Positions 27,352 to 37,663 are shown, numbered from the stretch's first letter. The stretch: DNA of 64,000 nucleotides from Pseudopedobacter sp965218985 (GCA_965218985.1 CBDCMP010000007.1:806001-870000), one strand, 5' to 3'. The notes: generated by a model from the letters alone, not told the origin. Made by a program: numbers and translations.

Positions 27352-28239
27352 ATGCAGTTTGGAAAAGTAGATGACCCTTCAAAAATAGATTTCAGCCTTC
27401 CGGCAGATGCTCCTGAAACCAGGGAGGTGCTTAAAAAGCATGAATCCAAAGATTTTGAAGTTTACGTGGGTTGTGCAAAATGGAACAAGACAGACCTAAA
27501 AGGATTTTATCCCCGTGGAACTAAAGATGAGTTGAGTTATTACGCCACTCAATTTAATTCCATTGAATTGAACGCCACTTTTTATAGTGTGCCAGATAGG
27601 CAGCAAGTGATCACCTGGAAGGAAAAGGCCTCAAGTGGTTTTAAGTTTTTTCCTAAAATATCCAATACTATCAGTCATTTCCGCAGGCTGAGTCATGTTC
27701 AGGAACCTTTGACTCAATATTGTGATGCCATCAGCAATTTCGAGGAGAAACTGGGGATGGTTTTTCTGCAACTGCATGATAATTTCAAACCTAAAGATTA
27801 CGACAGGTTGAAAACCCTGGTTGACGAGTTTCCAAAGTCAATTCCATTGGCCATAGAATTGCGAAATGAAGAATGGTTTACCAATAAAAACGTGGGGAAT
27901 GATGTTTTTGAATTGTTTAGGGCCAATCACATTACCAATATCATTGTAGACACTGCAGGCAGAAGAGACATGCTGCACATGAAATTGACCACGCCAAAAG
28001 CTTTCATCCGTTATGTGGGTGCCAATCATGAAAGTGATTATAAAAGACTGGATGATTGGGTAAAAAGAATTGCAACGTGGAAAAAAGAGGGTTTACAGGA
28101 ATTGTGTTTTTTTGTTCACCAAAATATCGAAAAGGCTTCTCCTTTATTATCTGCTCATTTTATTGAAAGATTGAACGGGGCTATAGGTACGGATTTAAAA
28201 ATCCCAACTTTAGCAACGGATGAGCCCACGCTTTTTTAG
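27352..28239 (+). CDS. DUF72 domain-containing protein (YecE-like)
   Basis: A 295-aa protein of the DUF72 TIM-barrel family. Motifs seen: VYVGCAKWNKTDLKGFYP, YYATQFNSIELNATFY, FFPKISNTISH, LGMVFLQLHDNF, LAIELRNEEWF, a short AFIRYVGANH segment and the terminal FFVHQNIEKASPLL. Molecular function is unknown, although members often sit near repair genes, as here behind uvrA. The ATG at 27352 is preferred over the one at 27307 because the family begins with MxFGKVxDPSxIDF. Confidence 0.88.
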   Translation: MQFGKVDDPSKIDFSLPADAPETREVLKKHESKDFEVYVGCAKWNKTDLKGFYPRGTKDELSYYATQFNSIELNATFYSVPDRQQVITWKEKASSGFKFFPKISNTISHFRRLSHVQEPLTQYCDAISNFEEKLGMVFLQLHDNFKPKDYDRLKTLVDEFPKSIPLAIELRNEEWFTNKNVGNDVFELFRANHITNIIVDTAGRRDMLHMKLTTPKAFIRYVGANHESDYKRLDDWVKRIATWKKEGLQELCFFVHQNIEKASPLLSAHFIERLNGAIGTDLKIPTLATDEPTLF

Positions 28240-28405
28240 TTTTTGGATGATAAGTCTGGTTAAATTATCTCATCAAAAGTATATTAATTTTTTAATTTCC
28301 TTATTATTAAAAGAATAAAAAACCAATCAATATAATATTTAATTTACTTGTTTATTCAAATAAAAAGTATCTATATTTATATATACCAACCAATAAATCT
28401 AAAAA

Positions 28406-29050
28406 ATGAAAAAATTCTTACTATTAGTTATTTTGTCCTTTAATGTATTGACAATTTTAGCTCAAAAAAATGACCTCCCCTATGATTTCCCGATAAAACC
28501 CGGGACGACAGCTTGGACTAAATTAAAGTCAACAAAAGAAATTTATGATTCCACACAAATTCCTTCTGCTATATTAAAAGACTTATCAACTGAAGCTCTT
28601 GTGAAAACCTGTTTAAATTATCCAAATTTATTATTGATGTACGCTTTTGATGATTTTCAAAAAGGCTTCAATGAACTCAAGAATAATTTCAATGGCTTTC
28701 AGGAATTGATGATTAGAAAAGATGCAGGTAATGAATTATTTAAAATTTATCAGCAAATGAATCCAATGCAGTTAAATGAAAGTTGGACATCCGAAAAACA
28801 GGGTGCTTTTGTTATTTCTATTAAATATGTTGAAGTTATAATTTCACAATATCCAATTCTTAATTCTTTAAGCGAAAGTGAAAAAAAGATTTTAACCCAA
28901 GAGTCTATAAAGAAATTTGATGAAAAGAAAATTAATCTAGGAGTTTTTGGAATCCCAGGATTAGAGACTACAAGCTTAATTATGGCAAGAATTCTAGAAA
29001 TTAAAAACGGACATTACAAAAAAGCGGAAACAATACAGATTTTCTTGTGA
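28406..29050 (+). CDS. Exported protein of a 'PIKPGT' family, probably frameshifted near its end
   Basis: A 214-aa protein with a signal peptide (cleavage near LAQ). It shares with the next gene YDFPIKPGTTAWTKLKST, QIPSAILKDLSTEALVKTC, FNGFQELMIRKDA and the spacing between them, so the two are paralogues. The reading frame ends early. If one A is added to the A6 run near 29020, translation continues as SGNNTDFLVTGRSTGEQQLL and on to the TAG at 29116, which resembles the paralogue's C-terminus. This is either a real frameshift or a homopolymer error. Role unknown. Confidence 0.7.
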   Translation: MKKFLLLVILSFNVLTILAQKNDLPYDFPIKPGTTAWTKLKSTKEIYDSTQIPSAILKDLSTEALVKTCLNYPNLLLMYAFDDFQKGFNELKNNFNGFQELMIRKDAGNELFKIYQQMNPMQLNESWTSEKQGAFVISIKYVEVIISQYPILNSLSESEKKILTQESIKKFDEKKINLGVFGIPGLETTSLIMARILEIKNGHYKKAETIQIFL

Positions 29051-29104
29051 CGGGTAGAAGTACTGGAGAACAGCAACTTCTTCAAATATATAATAAAGCC
29101 AAAG

Positions 29105-29860
29105 ATGATGTTAACTAGAATATTGCTACTGCTATCAGTTGTATTTTTAATGTTTTCATGTAAAAAAGAAAAGAACAATTGCAATTGCAAACCTTTGCCA
29201 GATGCTGTTGACAATTATAATTATCCAATAAAACCAGGTACAGCTGCGTGGAGTAATATTCATTCTACTGATTCCCTTTTTTTAGTTTCCCAAATTCCAG
29301 TTACAATTTTAAAAAAAATTTCAACAACTGGTTTGGTACAAAGCTGTATTGAAAATCCAGTAAAGCTATTACAATTTGCATATAGCAGTAAAATACAAGG
29401 AAGAGATGAATTATTCCGGCGATTAAACTCTTTTCAGGAATTAATTAAAAGAACAGATGGGGCTGCAAAATTAATTGATAGATACAAATTAATGGAACCA
29501 TGCTGCATTGAAGGGATGAATGATGCCGAAAAAGGAGAATATTCTTTATTGTTCTATTATACAGAGATTTTATTGACTAAAGATTCCGTTATCAAGCAGC
29601 TTAGTACTTTGCAGAAAAAACAGTTAACATCAATCATTATTAAAAAGGATAAAATAAAAACCACACAAAGCACTTTTGGTATTAGCAGAACATCCGGAAT
29701 AATGATACTGTCCATAATAATGGAAACGGAATTATATCAGCCTTATATAAATGAAATTAATAAAAATGGTAGTTTAAAAATATTTACGCAAACAGGACTA
29801 CTTACCAGTAGTGACATATATGAAATTGTGTTAACACATGCAAAAAAATTCATTCAATAA
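29105..29860 (+). CDS. Lipoprotein of the 'PIKPGT' family
   Basis: A 251-aa predicted lipoprotein (lipobox VFLMFSC, then KKEKNN). The body carries YNYPIKPGTAAWSNIHSTDS, QIPVTILKKISTTGLVQSC, LNSFQELIKRTDGAAKLI and YRLME-type helices shared with the upstream paralogue. Bacteroidota have many such pairs near a Cys/His secreted protein, as found here directly downstream. No catalytic residues are evident, so I infer a surface or periplasmic accessory role. Confidence 0.75.
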   Translation: MMLTRILLLLSVVFLMFSCKKEKNNCNCKPLPDAVDNYNYPIKPGTAAWSNIHSTDSLFLVSQIPVTILKKISTTGLVQSCIENPVKLLQFAYSSKIQGRDELFRRLNSFQELIKRTDGAAKLIDRYKLMEPCCIEGMNDAEKGEYSLLFYYTEILLTKDSVIKQLSTLQKKQLTSIIIKKDKIKTTQSTFGISRTSGIMILSIIMETELYQPYINEINKNGSLKIFTQTGLLTSSDIYEIVLTHAKKFIQ

Positions 29861-30159
29861 CTTGTAAAACTAAGAAAATGAAAAAAATTTTAACATTATT
29901 TTTAGCAATATTTTTATTCACTTTAAATTCAAATGGGCAAACTCCTACTACAGTATATACTTGTAAAGGAGGTACCGTTAATGCTTTAATCTATGCTGAC
30001 ATCAGTCAGCAAGCCAAAGACCAACTTAAAGTGCAGTTTATAAATAATTATGGCACTACTTATAATTTTACCGCCAACGATATTTTGGAAGATGCAACCC
30101 CTACCTTCAACTGCCATGCTTATGCATGGCATTTACGTGAAGGTAATACTAACAATAGT

Positions 30160-31450
30160 TCGTTAACAAATTAAGCGGCAATAGTGCCATAGTATAATAG
30201 TTCTTTGACATGCTTCTGATTTTTAGTCAAGTTAGGGTTAAGCCCGAACATGGTAAAAAAACGTTCAAGCAGTAAAGCGTTGTGGTTCATGGTTTTAATA
30301 TCATTCATTGAGAAAGCTTTTCGTTGCTCCCTGGGTATGCTTATCCAATGCACAGCTTTGGCAATATTGATTGCAGAGAGGGCGGCGTTGAACTGGAAAT
30401 GCAATTTATTTTCACTTCTGGCCTGGCAATCGTTCAGCCCGGTATATTGTTTGGCGTCCCGGTAAAGGAACTCAATCTGGAAACGGCTTCTGTAATAGTG
30501 CAGGATACGTTGGGCATCCATCTCCATGTGTGTGCAGAAATAGAGTTTGTAACCCGTTTTCCCTTTACCATTACTGGTTTGCATGTGGACTATCCGAACA
30601 TTTCGTTCAAGCGACACCGAATAAACAAGGGCGGTATGCAGGACCGTGCCATCCTGGGTTTCCACTAAAGTAAAGACATCCTTGTCCAGGTTGTTTGGGC
30701 CTACTTTTGGGCCATGCTCCCTGGGCCTTCCACGTTTACCGGTAGGTTCCCCTGTATGGAGATATTTCAGGTTGGCATCGTCCCGTGAGCGGCCGATGAA
30801 ATGAAAACCGCTCTCTAAGATGGCATCCACAAATGAGCGTTTAGAAAACCAGGCATCCGCTACTACAATTGAGGAAAGAGATAATAAAGCTTCCTTACGC
30901 TGGCTGATGAGTTCGGCATAGATGGCTGACAAGGTGCTGTTTTCATCTTCTTTTAAGATGGTCTGGACTGCTTCTAAGTGGAAGCCCGTATGATGGGCAA
31001 TATCAAATACCCGTAATTTCAAGACCTGTATCCCAGGCCGGGTGTTTTCTTGCCTGCCTTAGGATAAAACTGGGATATGGCGATTATAATGACCGCTTCC
31101 CTGTTCCCTGCAGCTCTTTGTTACACAGATAAAAAATCAAATGTCTTTTCATTGCTGGCGATAGCGTTGTTCACTATATTTGCCGTAGCGTTCCAACTGA
31201 AGGAAGTTGATCCGCCCTTTAATGCTCAGGAAAAGCATAAAGGTCTCTAAGAGAAACGTTTGCCTCCATTTATTGACAGTTGATATCTTATTTAACGTGT
31301 TGATAATTAATGGGTTGTATAAAGAATTGCCCTTGGTAGTCATGCTTAATAGAATCGTTGAATAATCCTATTAATATACTGATTATCAAGGGTTTAATCA
31401 AATTATTTCATACTTATTTTTTGTTTATTTTACTTGTCAAAGTTTAACGA
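30160..31450 (-). mobile_element. IS4-like insertion sequence, decayed
   Basis: The insertion splits the Cys/His gene. Its ends share at least TCGTTAA in inverted orientation (30160-30166 and 31444-31450). I could not find a clear target duplication, so exact ends are approximate. The transposase inside is broken into separate frames. Confidence 0.7.
30171..31343 (-). pseudogene. IS4-family DDE transposase, frameshifted and internally deleted
   Basis: The N-terminal part (31149-31343) ends GKYSEQRYRQQ. A middle segment in another frame reads IIAISQFYPKAGKKTPGLGY, and the C-terminal part (30171-31022) reads DIAHHTGFHLEAVQTIL, VVADAWFSKRSF (catalytic Asp), and HYYRSRFQIEFLYRDAKQY, the Y-(2)-R-(3)-E-(6)-K signature of IS4. 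At least one stop, frameshifts and a deletion after PGLGY make it non-functional. Confidence 0.85.
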
Positions 31451-32650
31451 CCATTGACTGCTACACAACAAAATGCTTGTTTCGATCAAACTAATAACAT
31501 AAATAAATACTGGACAGATGGTTGTTTTATACAGGTTTGTAATGAAGCTGTGCAGATAAAATACATTATTATTCTGATCATTCTGCTGCATCTACAGTTG
31601 TACCTGGTAAATTTGAATCTAAATGGGGACAATTGCCTGTTGTTAGACACTATGCAACCGATGTTGTATATTCTCAACCAACTTCAGTCAACTATTATGC
31701 GTCTACCAAAATTTTAGGTGATGTTTCTAATTTATGTTCAGGAAATAGAGTTTTTAATGTAAAAAGTATAACTGGCGCAACCTATACATGGACATACAGC
31801 AGCACTTTATCAGTGATTGGTGCAACAAATACAAATCAAATAACCTTACAGCGAAATGGAAGTGCAAACGGAAGTGCATGGGCAGAAGTGCAAATATCTT
31901 CTCCTTGTTCAGCAACCTCTGTATCAAACAGGGTTTATTTTACAGTAGGCACCCCTAGTCCATATTTAGGAGGAACATTCAACGATGGTGGTTATAGCGT
32001 AAACCAGCCTTTGGAAAGTACATATAACGAAATTTATAATAACACAGTTTATATATCACTATCAGGCTTACCCAGTGAATTTACTTGGGACAGCTTTTAT
32101 TCGCAAGGAAATGTAACATGGTATCATCCAGTTGGGAATGATGGGTTGATTATCAATTTCGGTCCATCACCAGTCTATTATGGTGATTACGTGGGGTTTT
32201 CTATTAACCGCACAAATAACTGCGGAACTGCCACAGAACCTTTGGTTTTTTACTATCGCGGACCTTCTCAATATTATAGTGTAGCTCCAAACCCTGTAAG
32301 TTCTTCTTTTACAATTAATAAAATTAATTCACAAAGTAAATCTGCATTTCCGCAGAAAGAAGAATTAAATATCGATTTGAATAAACTTCAAATCACAGAT
32401 AAAATGGGAAATATAATACTAGAAAAAATATATCCTTCAGGTACTGAATCTGCCACTATTGATGTTTCAAAGATTCTACCTGATATTTATATTGTAAAAC
32501 TCTTCACGAAAAATAAAGTAGAATTACATAAAATTATCGTACAACATTAAATAATGCTCTTTTCTCTATCTCAATATTTGTTGTTACTACATGGTCAATA
32601 AATACTTTTAGAAAAACAAATATCTAGTTCAGTAATGGTATTAATATAAA

Positions 32651-32690
32651 AAAAGGCCGAACACAATATTCGGCCTTTGCTTTTTTTGGA
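32651..32690. terminator. Terminator between the T9SS remnant and the transglycosylase gene
   Basis: AAAGGCCGAA pairs with TTCGGCCTTT around a 7-nt loop, with A and T runs outside, serving both convergent genes. Confidence 0.85.
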
Positions 32691-32699
32691 GTATTTTAT

Positions 32700-33455
32700 T
32701 TATTTCCCGTAAGCCAATAATTTTCTGGGATTCCGGGTTTTATAACCATAATCCTCAGGATGTTCAATTACCTCTTTCATGGAAATAAGGGTATAAACAT
32801 ACTTACCGGTCTCCCGGTTTAGCTCCATCTTAAAATAATCATCCTGGCTTTGTCTCGAAATTTGTCTCTTCATCCTTCCTTCTCCACCATTATAGGCCGC
32901 AGCGGCTAATGTCCAGCTGTTGAATTGGCGGTGCAGGTCCTTGATATATTTCGCTGCAGCAATAGTAGCCAAGCGTACATTCATCCTTTCATCCGTTTTA
33001 CCATTAACAGTCAAACCATAATCTCTACCTGTTTGGGGCATAAATTGCCATAAACCGGCGGCACCTTTTGGCGAATATTGTCCTCTTTCCATTCCACTTT
33101 CTATCAGTGGGATGTATTTGAAGTCTTGAGGAACGCCATATTTTTTAAGGATCGGCTCGATGATGGGGAACCAAATCTCTGCCCTTTGGTGCAGTTTATG
33201 AGTTTGCATCTTAGCGTAAGAATTCGCTTTCAAAGCTTTCTTCATTTTCTTCTCTATGCGTTTATCGCCTATAGGCAATAGTTCATTTGCAAAACTCAAA
33301 TCTTTGTAGAAAATGCTTTCGGATAATTCCCTGGCACTTTCCACATCAGGTAAAATTGCTTTGCTATATCCTGTGGAATAGCTGTAACCGAACATTTTTG
33401 TGAGCACACAAATCAATAACATCAAGCTACAAGCAACCATGTATTTTCTAATCAT
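32700..33455 (-). CDS. Lytic transglycosylase, SLT domain (MltD/Slt-like)
   Basis: A 251-aa protein that should cleave peptidoglycan glycan strands. A membrane anchor or signal occupies residues 5-22. The SLT fold shows the catalytic Glu in YIPLIESGMERG, followed by SPKGAAGLWQFMPQTGRDYGL, the RLATIAAAKYIKDL helix and AAAAYNGGEGRMKRQI. No LysM domain is present. The ATG at 33455 is preferred over that at 33515, which would put 20 polar residues before the signal. Confidence 0.9.
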   Translation of the reverse strand: MIRKYMVACSLMLLICVLTKMFGYSYSTGYSKAILPDVESARELSESIFYKDLSFANELLPIGDKRIEKKMKKALKANSYAKMQTHKLHQRAEIWFPIIEPILKKYGVPQDFKYIPLIESGMERGQYSPKGAAGLWQFMPQTGRDYGLTVNGKTDERMNVRLATIAAAKYIKDLHRQFNSWTLAAAAYNGGEGRMKRQISRQSQDDYFKMELNRETGKYVYTLISMKEVIEHPEDYGYKTRNPRKLLAYGK

Positions 33456-33670
33456 AATCCTTGTTTTTAACCGTAAGAATAAAAAATCTGGGCAAAGGTA
33501 ACTTTTATATATCACATTTTCAAATAGTTATGAAACCAAGCCCTTTTAACAACCATTCTTCATCCTTAAAATCAGTCCCGACAGCCGGGGCCAAGACCAA
33601 AGATAATATTCTGATTATTAAAGTTTTTTATACCTTTGTGGCCCCTTTGGAAGGGTTAAAAAAATAGAAC

Positions 33671-35155
33671 ATGCCATTCAATAAAAACAGGAACAGTCGT
33701 GATGACAAATCCGGCAAAGAATCAAAAAGATCTGACAGGTCTGAGTTCTCCGGAAGACCAAAATCAGAAAACCGTCCATTCCATTCTTCTTCAAGTTTCA
33801 AAAAAAAAGATGATCCTGGCTTTAATAGCGACAGAAAATCTTACGGAGATAAAAAAGAGAATTCCGGCGACAGAAAGCCCTATAGTTCAAAAGAAGGTGG
33901 CTCTTTCAGAGATAAAAAACCTTACGGAACAAGAGAAGGTTCTTCTTACGGGAATAAAAAGCCGTATGGGACACTTAGCGAAGGATCGGGAGACAGAAAA
34001 CCTTATGGATCGAGAAATGAGGATGCCGAAAAGAGCAGGCCATTTGATAAAAAAGAAGGGGGATCTTATCGTGACAAAAAGGCCTACGGAGATAAAAGAG
34101 AGCATTTCGGAGAAAGGAAGGCTTATTTGGATAGCGGTAAATCTTTTGACGGAGAACGAAAATCATACGGAGATAGAAAAGAAGGTTTTAGCGACAGAAA
34201 ACCTTACGGAGATAAAAGAGAAGGAGACAGAAAGCCTTTTGTAAGCAGCGATAAAAGCTTCGGCGGGGAGAGCAGGCCATTTGATAAAAAGGAAGGTGGA
34301 TATGACAGGTCTGAATCTGCAGGTAAAACCTATAGAAAAAGAGCCGGAAAACCTGCTGATATAAGCGAATTCAATGATGAACAGGTTACACTGAGAACCA
34401 AAACAAACGCTCCCAAAGGATTTAAAAAAGAGAGCGAAACCATCAGGTTAAATCGCTTTATTTCCAATGCAGGAATTTGTTCCAGAAGAAAAGCAGATGA
34501 ACTGATTGAAGCCGGTGTGATCACAGTAAACGGTGAAGCAGTTTCGGAATTGGGAACCAAAGTGAATCCGTCTAAAGACGAAATCAGGTACAATGGTGAA
34601 CTGCTGAAAAGAGAGAAAATGGTTTATGTGCTTTTGAACAAGCCCAAAGATTACATTACCACCACAGACGATCCGCAGGAACGTAAAACCGTGATGGAAT
34701 TGGTGGAGAAAGCCAGCAGAGAGCGTATTTATCCTGTTGGTAGATTAGACAGAAACACCACAGGTTTGCTGTTGTTGACCAATGACGGCGACCTTGCCGA
34801 TAAATTATCCCATCCAAAAAACAGCATCAGCAAAATCTACAATATAGAATTAGATCGAAATTTGACCCAGGGAGATTTCAATAAAATCGCTTTTGGTGTA
34901 GAGCTGGAGGATGGTTTCATTAAACCAGATGATTTAAGATATGTGACTGGCGGAGCCAAAAACGAAATTGGTATTCAGATACATAGTGGTAAAAATCGTA
35001 TTGTGAGAAGGATCTTTGAAAGTTTAGGATATGAAGTGATGAAACTGGATAGAGTGATCTACGCTAATTTGACCAAAAAAGATTTAACCCGCGGTCGCTG
35101 GAGATATTTAACTGACCAGGAGATCGTGCAGCTAAAGCACTTCACCAAAATATAA
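33671..35155 (+). CDS. rluB: RluB/RsuA-family rRNA pseudouridine synthase with long repetitive basic N-terminus
   Basis: A 494-aa protein. The C-terminal 250 residues form a normal enzyme: S4 RNA-binding domain (IRLNRFISNAGICSRRKADELI) and the synthase domain with the catalytic Asp in VGRLDRNTTGLLLLTNDG, then LSHPKNSISKIYNIELDR and the GKNRIVRRIFESLGYEV loop. Residues 1-235 are low-complexity, built on variants of 'GDRKPYG/DKKEGG' and rich in Lys, Asp, Gly and Tyr. Long disordered N-termini are typical of this family in Bacteroidota. It should modify 23S rRNA. Confidence 0.9.
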   Translation: MPFNKNRNSRDDKSGKESKRSDRSEFSGRPKSENRPFHSSSSFKKKDDPGFNSDRKSYGDKKENSGDRKPYSSKEGGSFRDKKPYGTREGSSYGNKKPYGTLSEGSGDRKPYGSRNEDAEKSRPFDKKEGGSYRDKKAYGDKREHFGERKAYLDSGKSFDGERKSYGDRKEGFSDRKPYGDKREGDRKPFVSSDKSFGGESRPFDKKEGGYDRSESAGKTYRKRAGKPADISEFNDEQVTLRTKTNAPKGFKKESETIRLNRFISNAGICSRRKADELIEAGVITVNGEAVSELGTKVNPSKDEIRYNGELLKREKMVYVLLNKPKDYITTTDDPQERKTVMELVEKASRERIYPVGRLDRNTTGLLLLTNDGDLADKLSHPKNSISKIYNIELDRNLTQGDFNKIAFGVELEDGFIKPDDLRYVTGGAKNEIGIQIHSGKNRIVRRIFESLGYEVMKLDRVIYANLTKKDLTRGRWRYLTDQEIVQLKHFTKI

Positions 35156-35284
35156 ATCCATCATTTTACCCTATCATTGCGGCTTATGATATAGCTATTC
35201 TCTTTAAACAGGTTCTTCGGTCATGTCCTCCCTCACTGAATGAATGACGCCTGAATGAAATCCTCCCCCTGTGGTCTTTGCCGT

Positions 35285-35695
35285 TCATTCAGGCTTTTCA
35301 TCAGCTGTCTCCTTCTGTTTGCTTTTCATCAGTTTGATCTCCGTCTTCTCCATCACCAGACCCTGGCGGATCAGTCCGAACAAGCTCATATAAGTGTTGG
35401 CAACATAAACCAGCGCAAAGCCAGCTATCACATAGCCAACCCAGTTTTCCACCAGTAATTTATAATCCGTGAGTATCAAAAACAGGATAGTCACGTAATG
35501 GCTGAAACAGTACTCGCAAGTAAAGAGGTAGAAGAACTTCCGCTCCGCCAGCCTGCGGCATTCCTGGCTGCGCTTCACGCAATAAGTCCTGGGTTCGCGA
35601 AACACCTCCTCATGAGTTACCGTCCACGAGATACAGGCGATAGGAATGGCCAATATGAAAAGCCATACGATTTGGGTGCTGAGTTCCATCATCAT
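35285..35695 (-). CDS. Conserved small membrane protein of unknown function
   Basis: An inner-membrane protein with hydrophobic segments at the N-terminus (IVWLFILAIPIACISW) and in the middle (YVTILFLILTDYKLL, then VGYVIAGFALVYVAN). Conserved-looking features are TVTHEEVFREPR, the Cys motif CEYCFSHYVT and VANTYMSLFGLIRQG. I know this arrangement from hypothetical proteins of Bacteroidota but not a function. I take one of the three ATGs at 35687-35695 as start, because the longer frame to 35785 adds an unlike leader. Confidence 0.7.
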   Translation of the reverse strand: MMMELSTQIVWLFILAIPIACISWTVTHEEVFREPRTYCVKRSQECRRLAERKFFYLFTCEYCFSHYVTILFLILTDYKLLVENWVGYVIAGFALVYVANTYMSLFGLIRQGLVMEKTEIKLMKSKQKETADEKPE

Positions 35696-35785
35696 TTCAT
35701 TTACGGATAGAAAGCTGAAAAAGCACCTGATTGTTTTAGCCGGAGAATGAAGTGCGAAAGAGTGCTTTTCCTCAGGCATAATCAA

Positions 35786-36259
35786 TTAAAAATAATCCGT
35801 CTATCCCTACGTCAGAAACCACCTCCTATCTCCGCCGCGGGGGGCACCTATCGCATGGAAAAACAACACTTATCCATTTGAGAGCAACGAACACCACAAA
35901 GTTGACGGCATCATCCTCCCCACGGAGATCCTTCGTTCCACTCAGGATGACGGCTTAATGGAAGGAACCTATCGCAGGTAAGGCCATAAAGTATAACAAA
36001 AAGCATCCCGCAGGGCAAGAAAGAATGACCATCACTTCGCTTGGCCAATGTGCCACCGCACCATCGCCTCGTCCATCTGCTAATTTAAGATCGGCGAAGC
36101 CAACCTGAACCCAAACCCTTTACTCCTCATACCTGTTTAACTAGGAAATGACCCGGTTAGAAAGTGTCAATTTGAAAATAAATATGTCAATTAAATTAAG
36201 AAGAAGCTTTCCCCGCCTTAAATAGAATCCTTAATTTAGCGCAAACAAAAAAAAGCAAC
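35786..36259. other. Intergenic region without recognisable genes
   Basis: The stretch is GC-richer than its surroundings, with scattered fragments such as ACCTATCGCA (twice, at about 35847 and 35968). It reads like decayed intergenic repeats. No ORF or RNA gene is supported. Confidence 0.4.
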
Positions 36260-37663
36260 ATGCAATACGACGTCATCGTCATTGGTTCTGGTCCTGGTGG
36301 TTATGTGGCAGCCATCCGCTGTGCGCAATTAGGGCTCAAAACCGCAATGATCGAAAAATATTCCACTTTCGGAGGCACCTGTTTAAACGTGGGCTGCATC
36401 CCTTCCAAAGCACTATTAGATTCTTCAGAGCATTACCACAATGCTACCCATACCTTTGCCGAACATGGCATTGATGTGAAAGACGTGAAAGTGAACCTGA
36501 AACAAATGATTAAAAGGAAGAATGAAGTGGTGGAGCAAACCACAAACGGCATCAGCTTTTTAATGAAAAAGAATAAAGTCGACACTTTTGAAGGCATGGG
36601 TTCTTTTGTGGATAAAAACAACATCAAAGTGAAGAGGACTGATGGCAGCGAGAAAAAGCTGGAGACCAAAAATGTCATCATCGCCACAGGTTCTAAACCC
36701 ACCGAACTGCCTTTTTTAAAGACGGATGGCAAAAGGATCATCACCTCCACCGAAGCTTTAAACTTAACAGAAGTTCCTAAGCATTTGATCTTAATTGGCG
36801 GCGGTGTGATTGGTTTGGAGCTCGGCTCGGTTTACAAACGCTTAGGTGCCGAAGTGACCGTGGTGGAGTTCATGGATTCCATCATCCCAACGATGGATAG
36901 AACCATGGGTAAAGAGCTGCAGAAAGTTTTGGCGAAACAGGGGATGAAATTCTTATTGAGCCATAAGGTGACTGGTGCAGAGGTGAAAGGCAAAAAAGTG
37001 ACCGTGAAGGTGGATGCTCCGAAAGGAGAGAAAGTGGTGCTGGAAGGTGATTATTGCCTGGTGGCGGTGGGACGTGTGGCCTATACCGATGGTTTGGGTT
37101 TAGAGAACATCGGCATCTCGGTAGAAGAAAGAGGCAAAAAAATAACGGTGGATGAGCATTTGGAAACCAAAGTGAAAGGTGTTTATGCCATTGGCGACGT
37201 GATTAAAGGTGCAATGTTGGCGCACAAGGCTGAAGAGGAAGGCACCCTGGTGGCCGAGCTCATCGCCGGGCAAAAACCTCACATCAATTATAATTTGATC
37301 CCTGGTGTGGTTTATACCTGGCCTGAAGTGGCTTCCGTAGGTTACACCGAGGAACAGCTGAAGGAAAGCGGCAAGAAATATAAAACCGGCTCCTTCCCTT
37401 TTAAAGCCAGTGGAAGAGCAAGGGCAAGTATGGATATTGACGGATTGGTAAAAGTGTTGGCTGATGCCGGTACTGACGAAATCCTGGGTGTTCACATGAT
37501 TGGCCCACGTGCTGCCGATATGATTGCTGAAGCGGTGGTGGCCATGGAGTTCAGGGCGAGTGCAGAGGACATTGGCAGGATCAGCCATGCCCACCCCACC
37601 TTTACCGAAGCCTTCAAGGAAGCAGCTTTGGCAGCAACTGCCAACAGGGCGATACATATTTAG
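36260..37663 (+). CDS. lpdA: Dihydrolipoyl dehydrogenase
   Basis: The FAD-dependent E3 subunit of pyruvate/2-oxoglutarate dehydrogenase complexes, 467 aa. The N-terminal FAD loop VIGSGPGGYVAA, the redox-active disulphide in GGTCLNVGCIPSK (C41 and C46), the NAD-binding LIGGGVIGLELG, the FAD motif YAIGDVIKGAMLAHKAEEEG and the catalytic His in SHAHPTFTEA are all intact. It is monocistronic. Confidence 0.97.
   Translation: MQYDVIVIGSGPGGYVAAIRCAQLGLKTAMIEKYSTFGGTCLNVGCIPSKALLDSSEHYHNATHTFAEHGIDVKDVKVNLKQMIKRKNEVVEQTTNGISFLMKKNKVDTFEGMGSFVDKNNIKVKRTDGSEKKLETKNVIIATGSKPTELPFLKTDGKRIITSTEALNLTEVPKHLILIGGGVIGLELGSVYKRLGAEVTVVEFMDSIIPTMDRTMGKELQKVLAKQGMKFLLSHKVTGAEVKGKKVTVKVDAPKGEKVVLEGDYCLVAVGRVAYTDGLGLENIGISVEERGKKITVDEHLETKVKGVYAIGDVIKGAMLAHKAEEEGTLVAELIAGQKPHINYNLIPGVVYTWPEVASVGYTEEQLKESGKKYKTGSFPFKASGRARASMDIDGLVKVLADAGTDEILGVHMIGPRAADMIAEAVVAMEFRASAEDIGRISHAHPTFTEAFKEAALAATANRAIHI

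Larger units (their letters stand above)
29878..32550 (+). pseudogene. T9SS-exported Cys/His (papain-like?) protein, disrupted by an IS and a frameshift
   Basis: The first 95 codons (29878-30160) have a signal peptide and PTFNCHAYAWHLREG, with a candidate nucleophile at C79. After the inserted IS the gene resumes at about 31451 (NKYWTDGCFIQV). One base is lost or gained around 31545-31552, and the other frame continues ADKIHYYYSDHSAAS (candidate catalytic His), FESKWGQLPVVRH, Ig-like repeats, and a T9SS sorting domain (SVAPNPVSSSF to the end at 32550). The NCHxYAWH and SDHSA pair suggests a papain-like peptidase or amidase. The gene cannot make a full product as it stands. Confidence 0.75.

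Noticed and set aside
31454..31717. Separate 87-aa gene after the IS4-like element
   Set aside because: It is the out-of-frame continuation of the interrupted Cys/His gene, ending at the frameshift.
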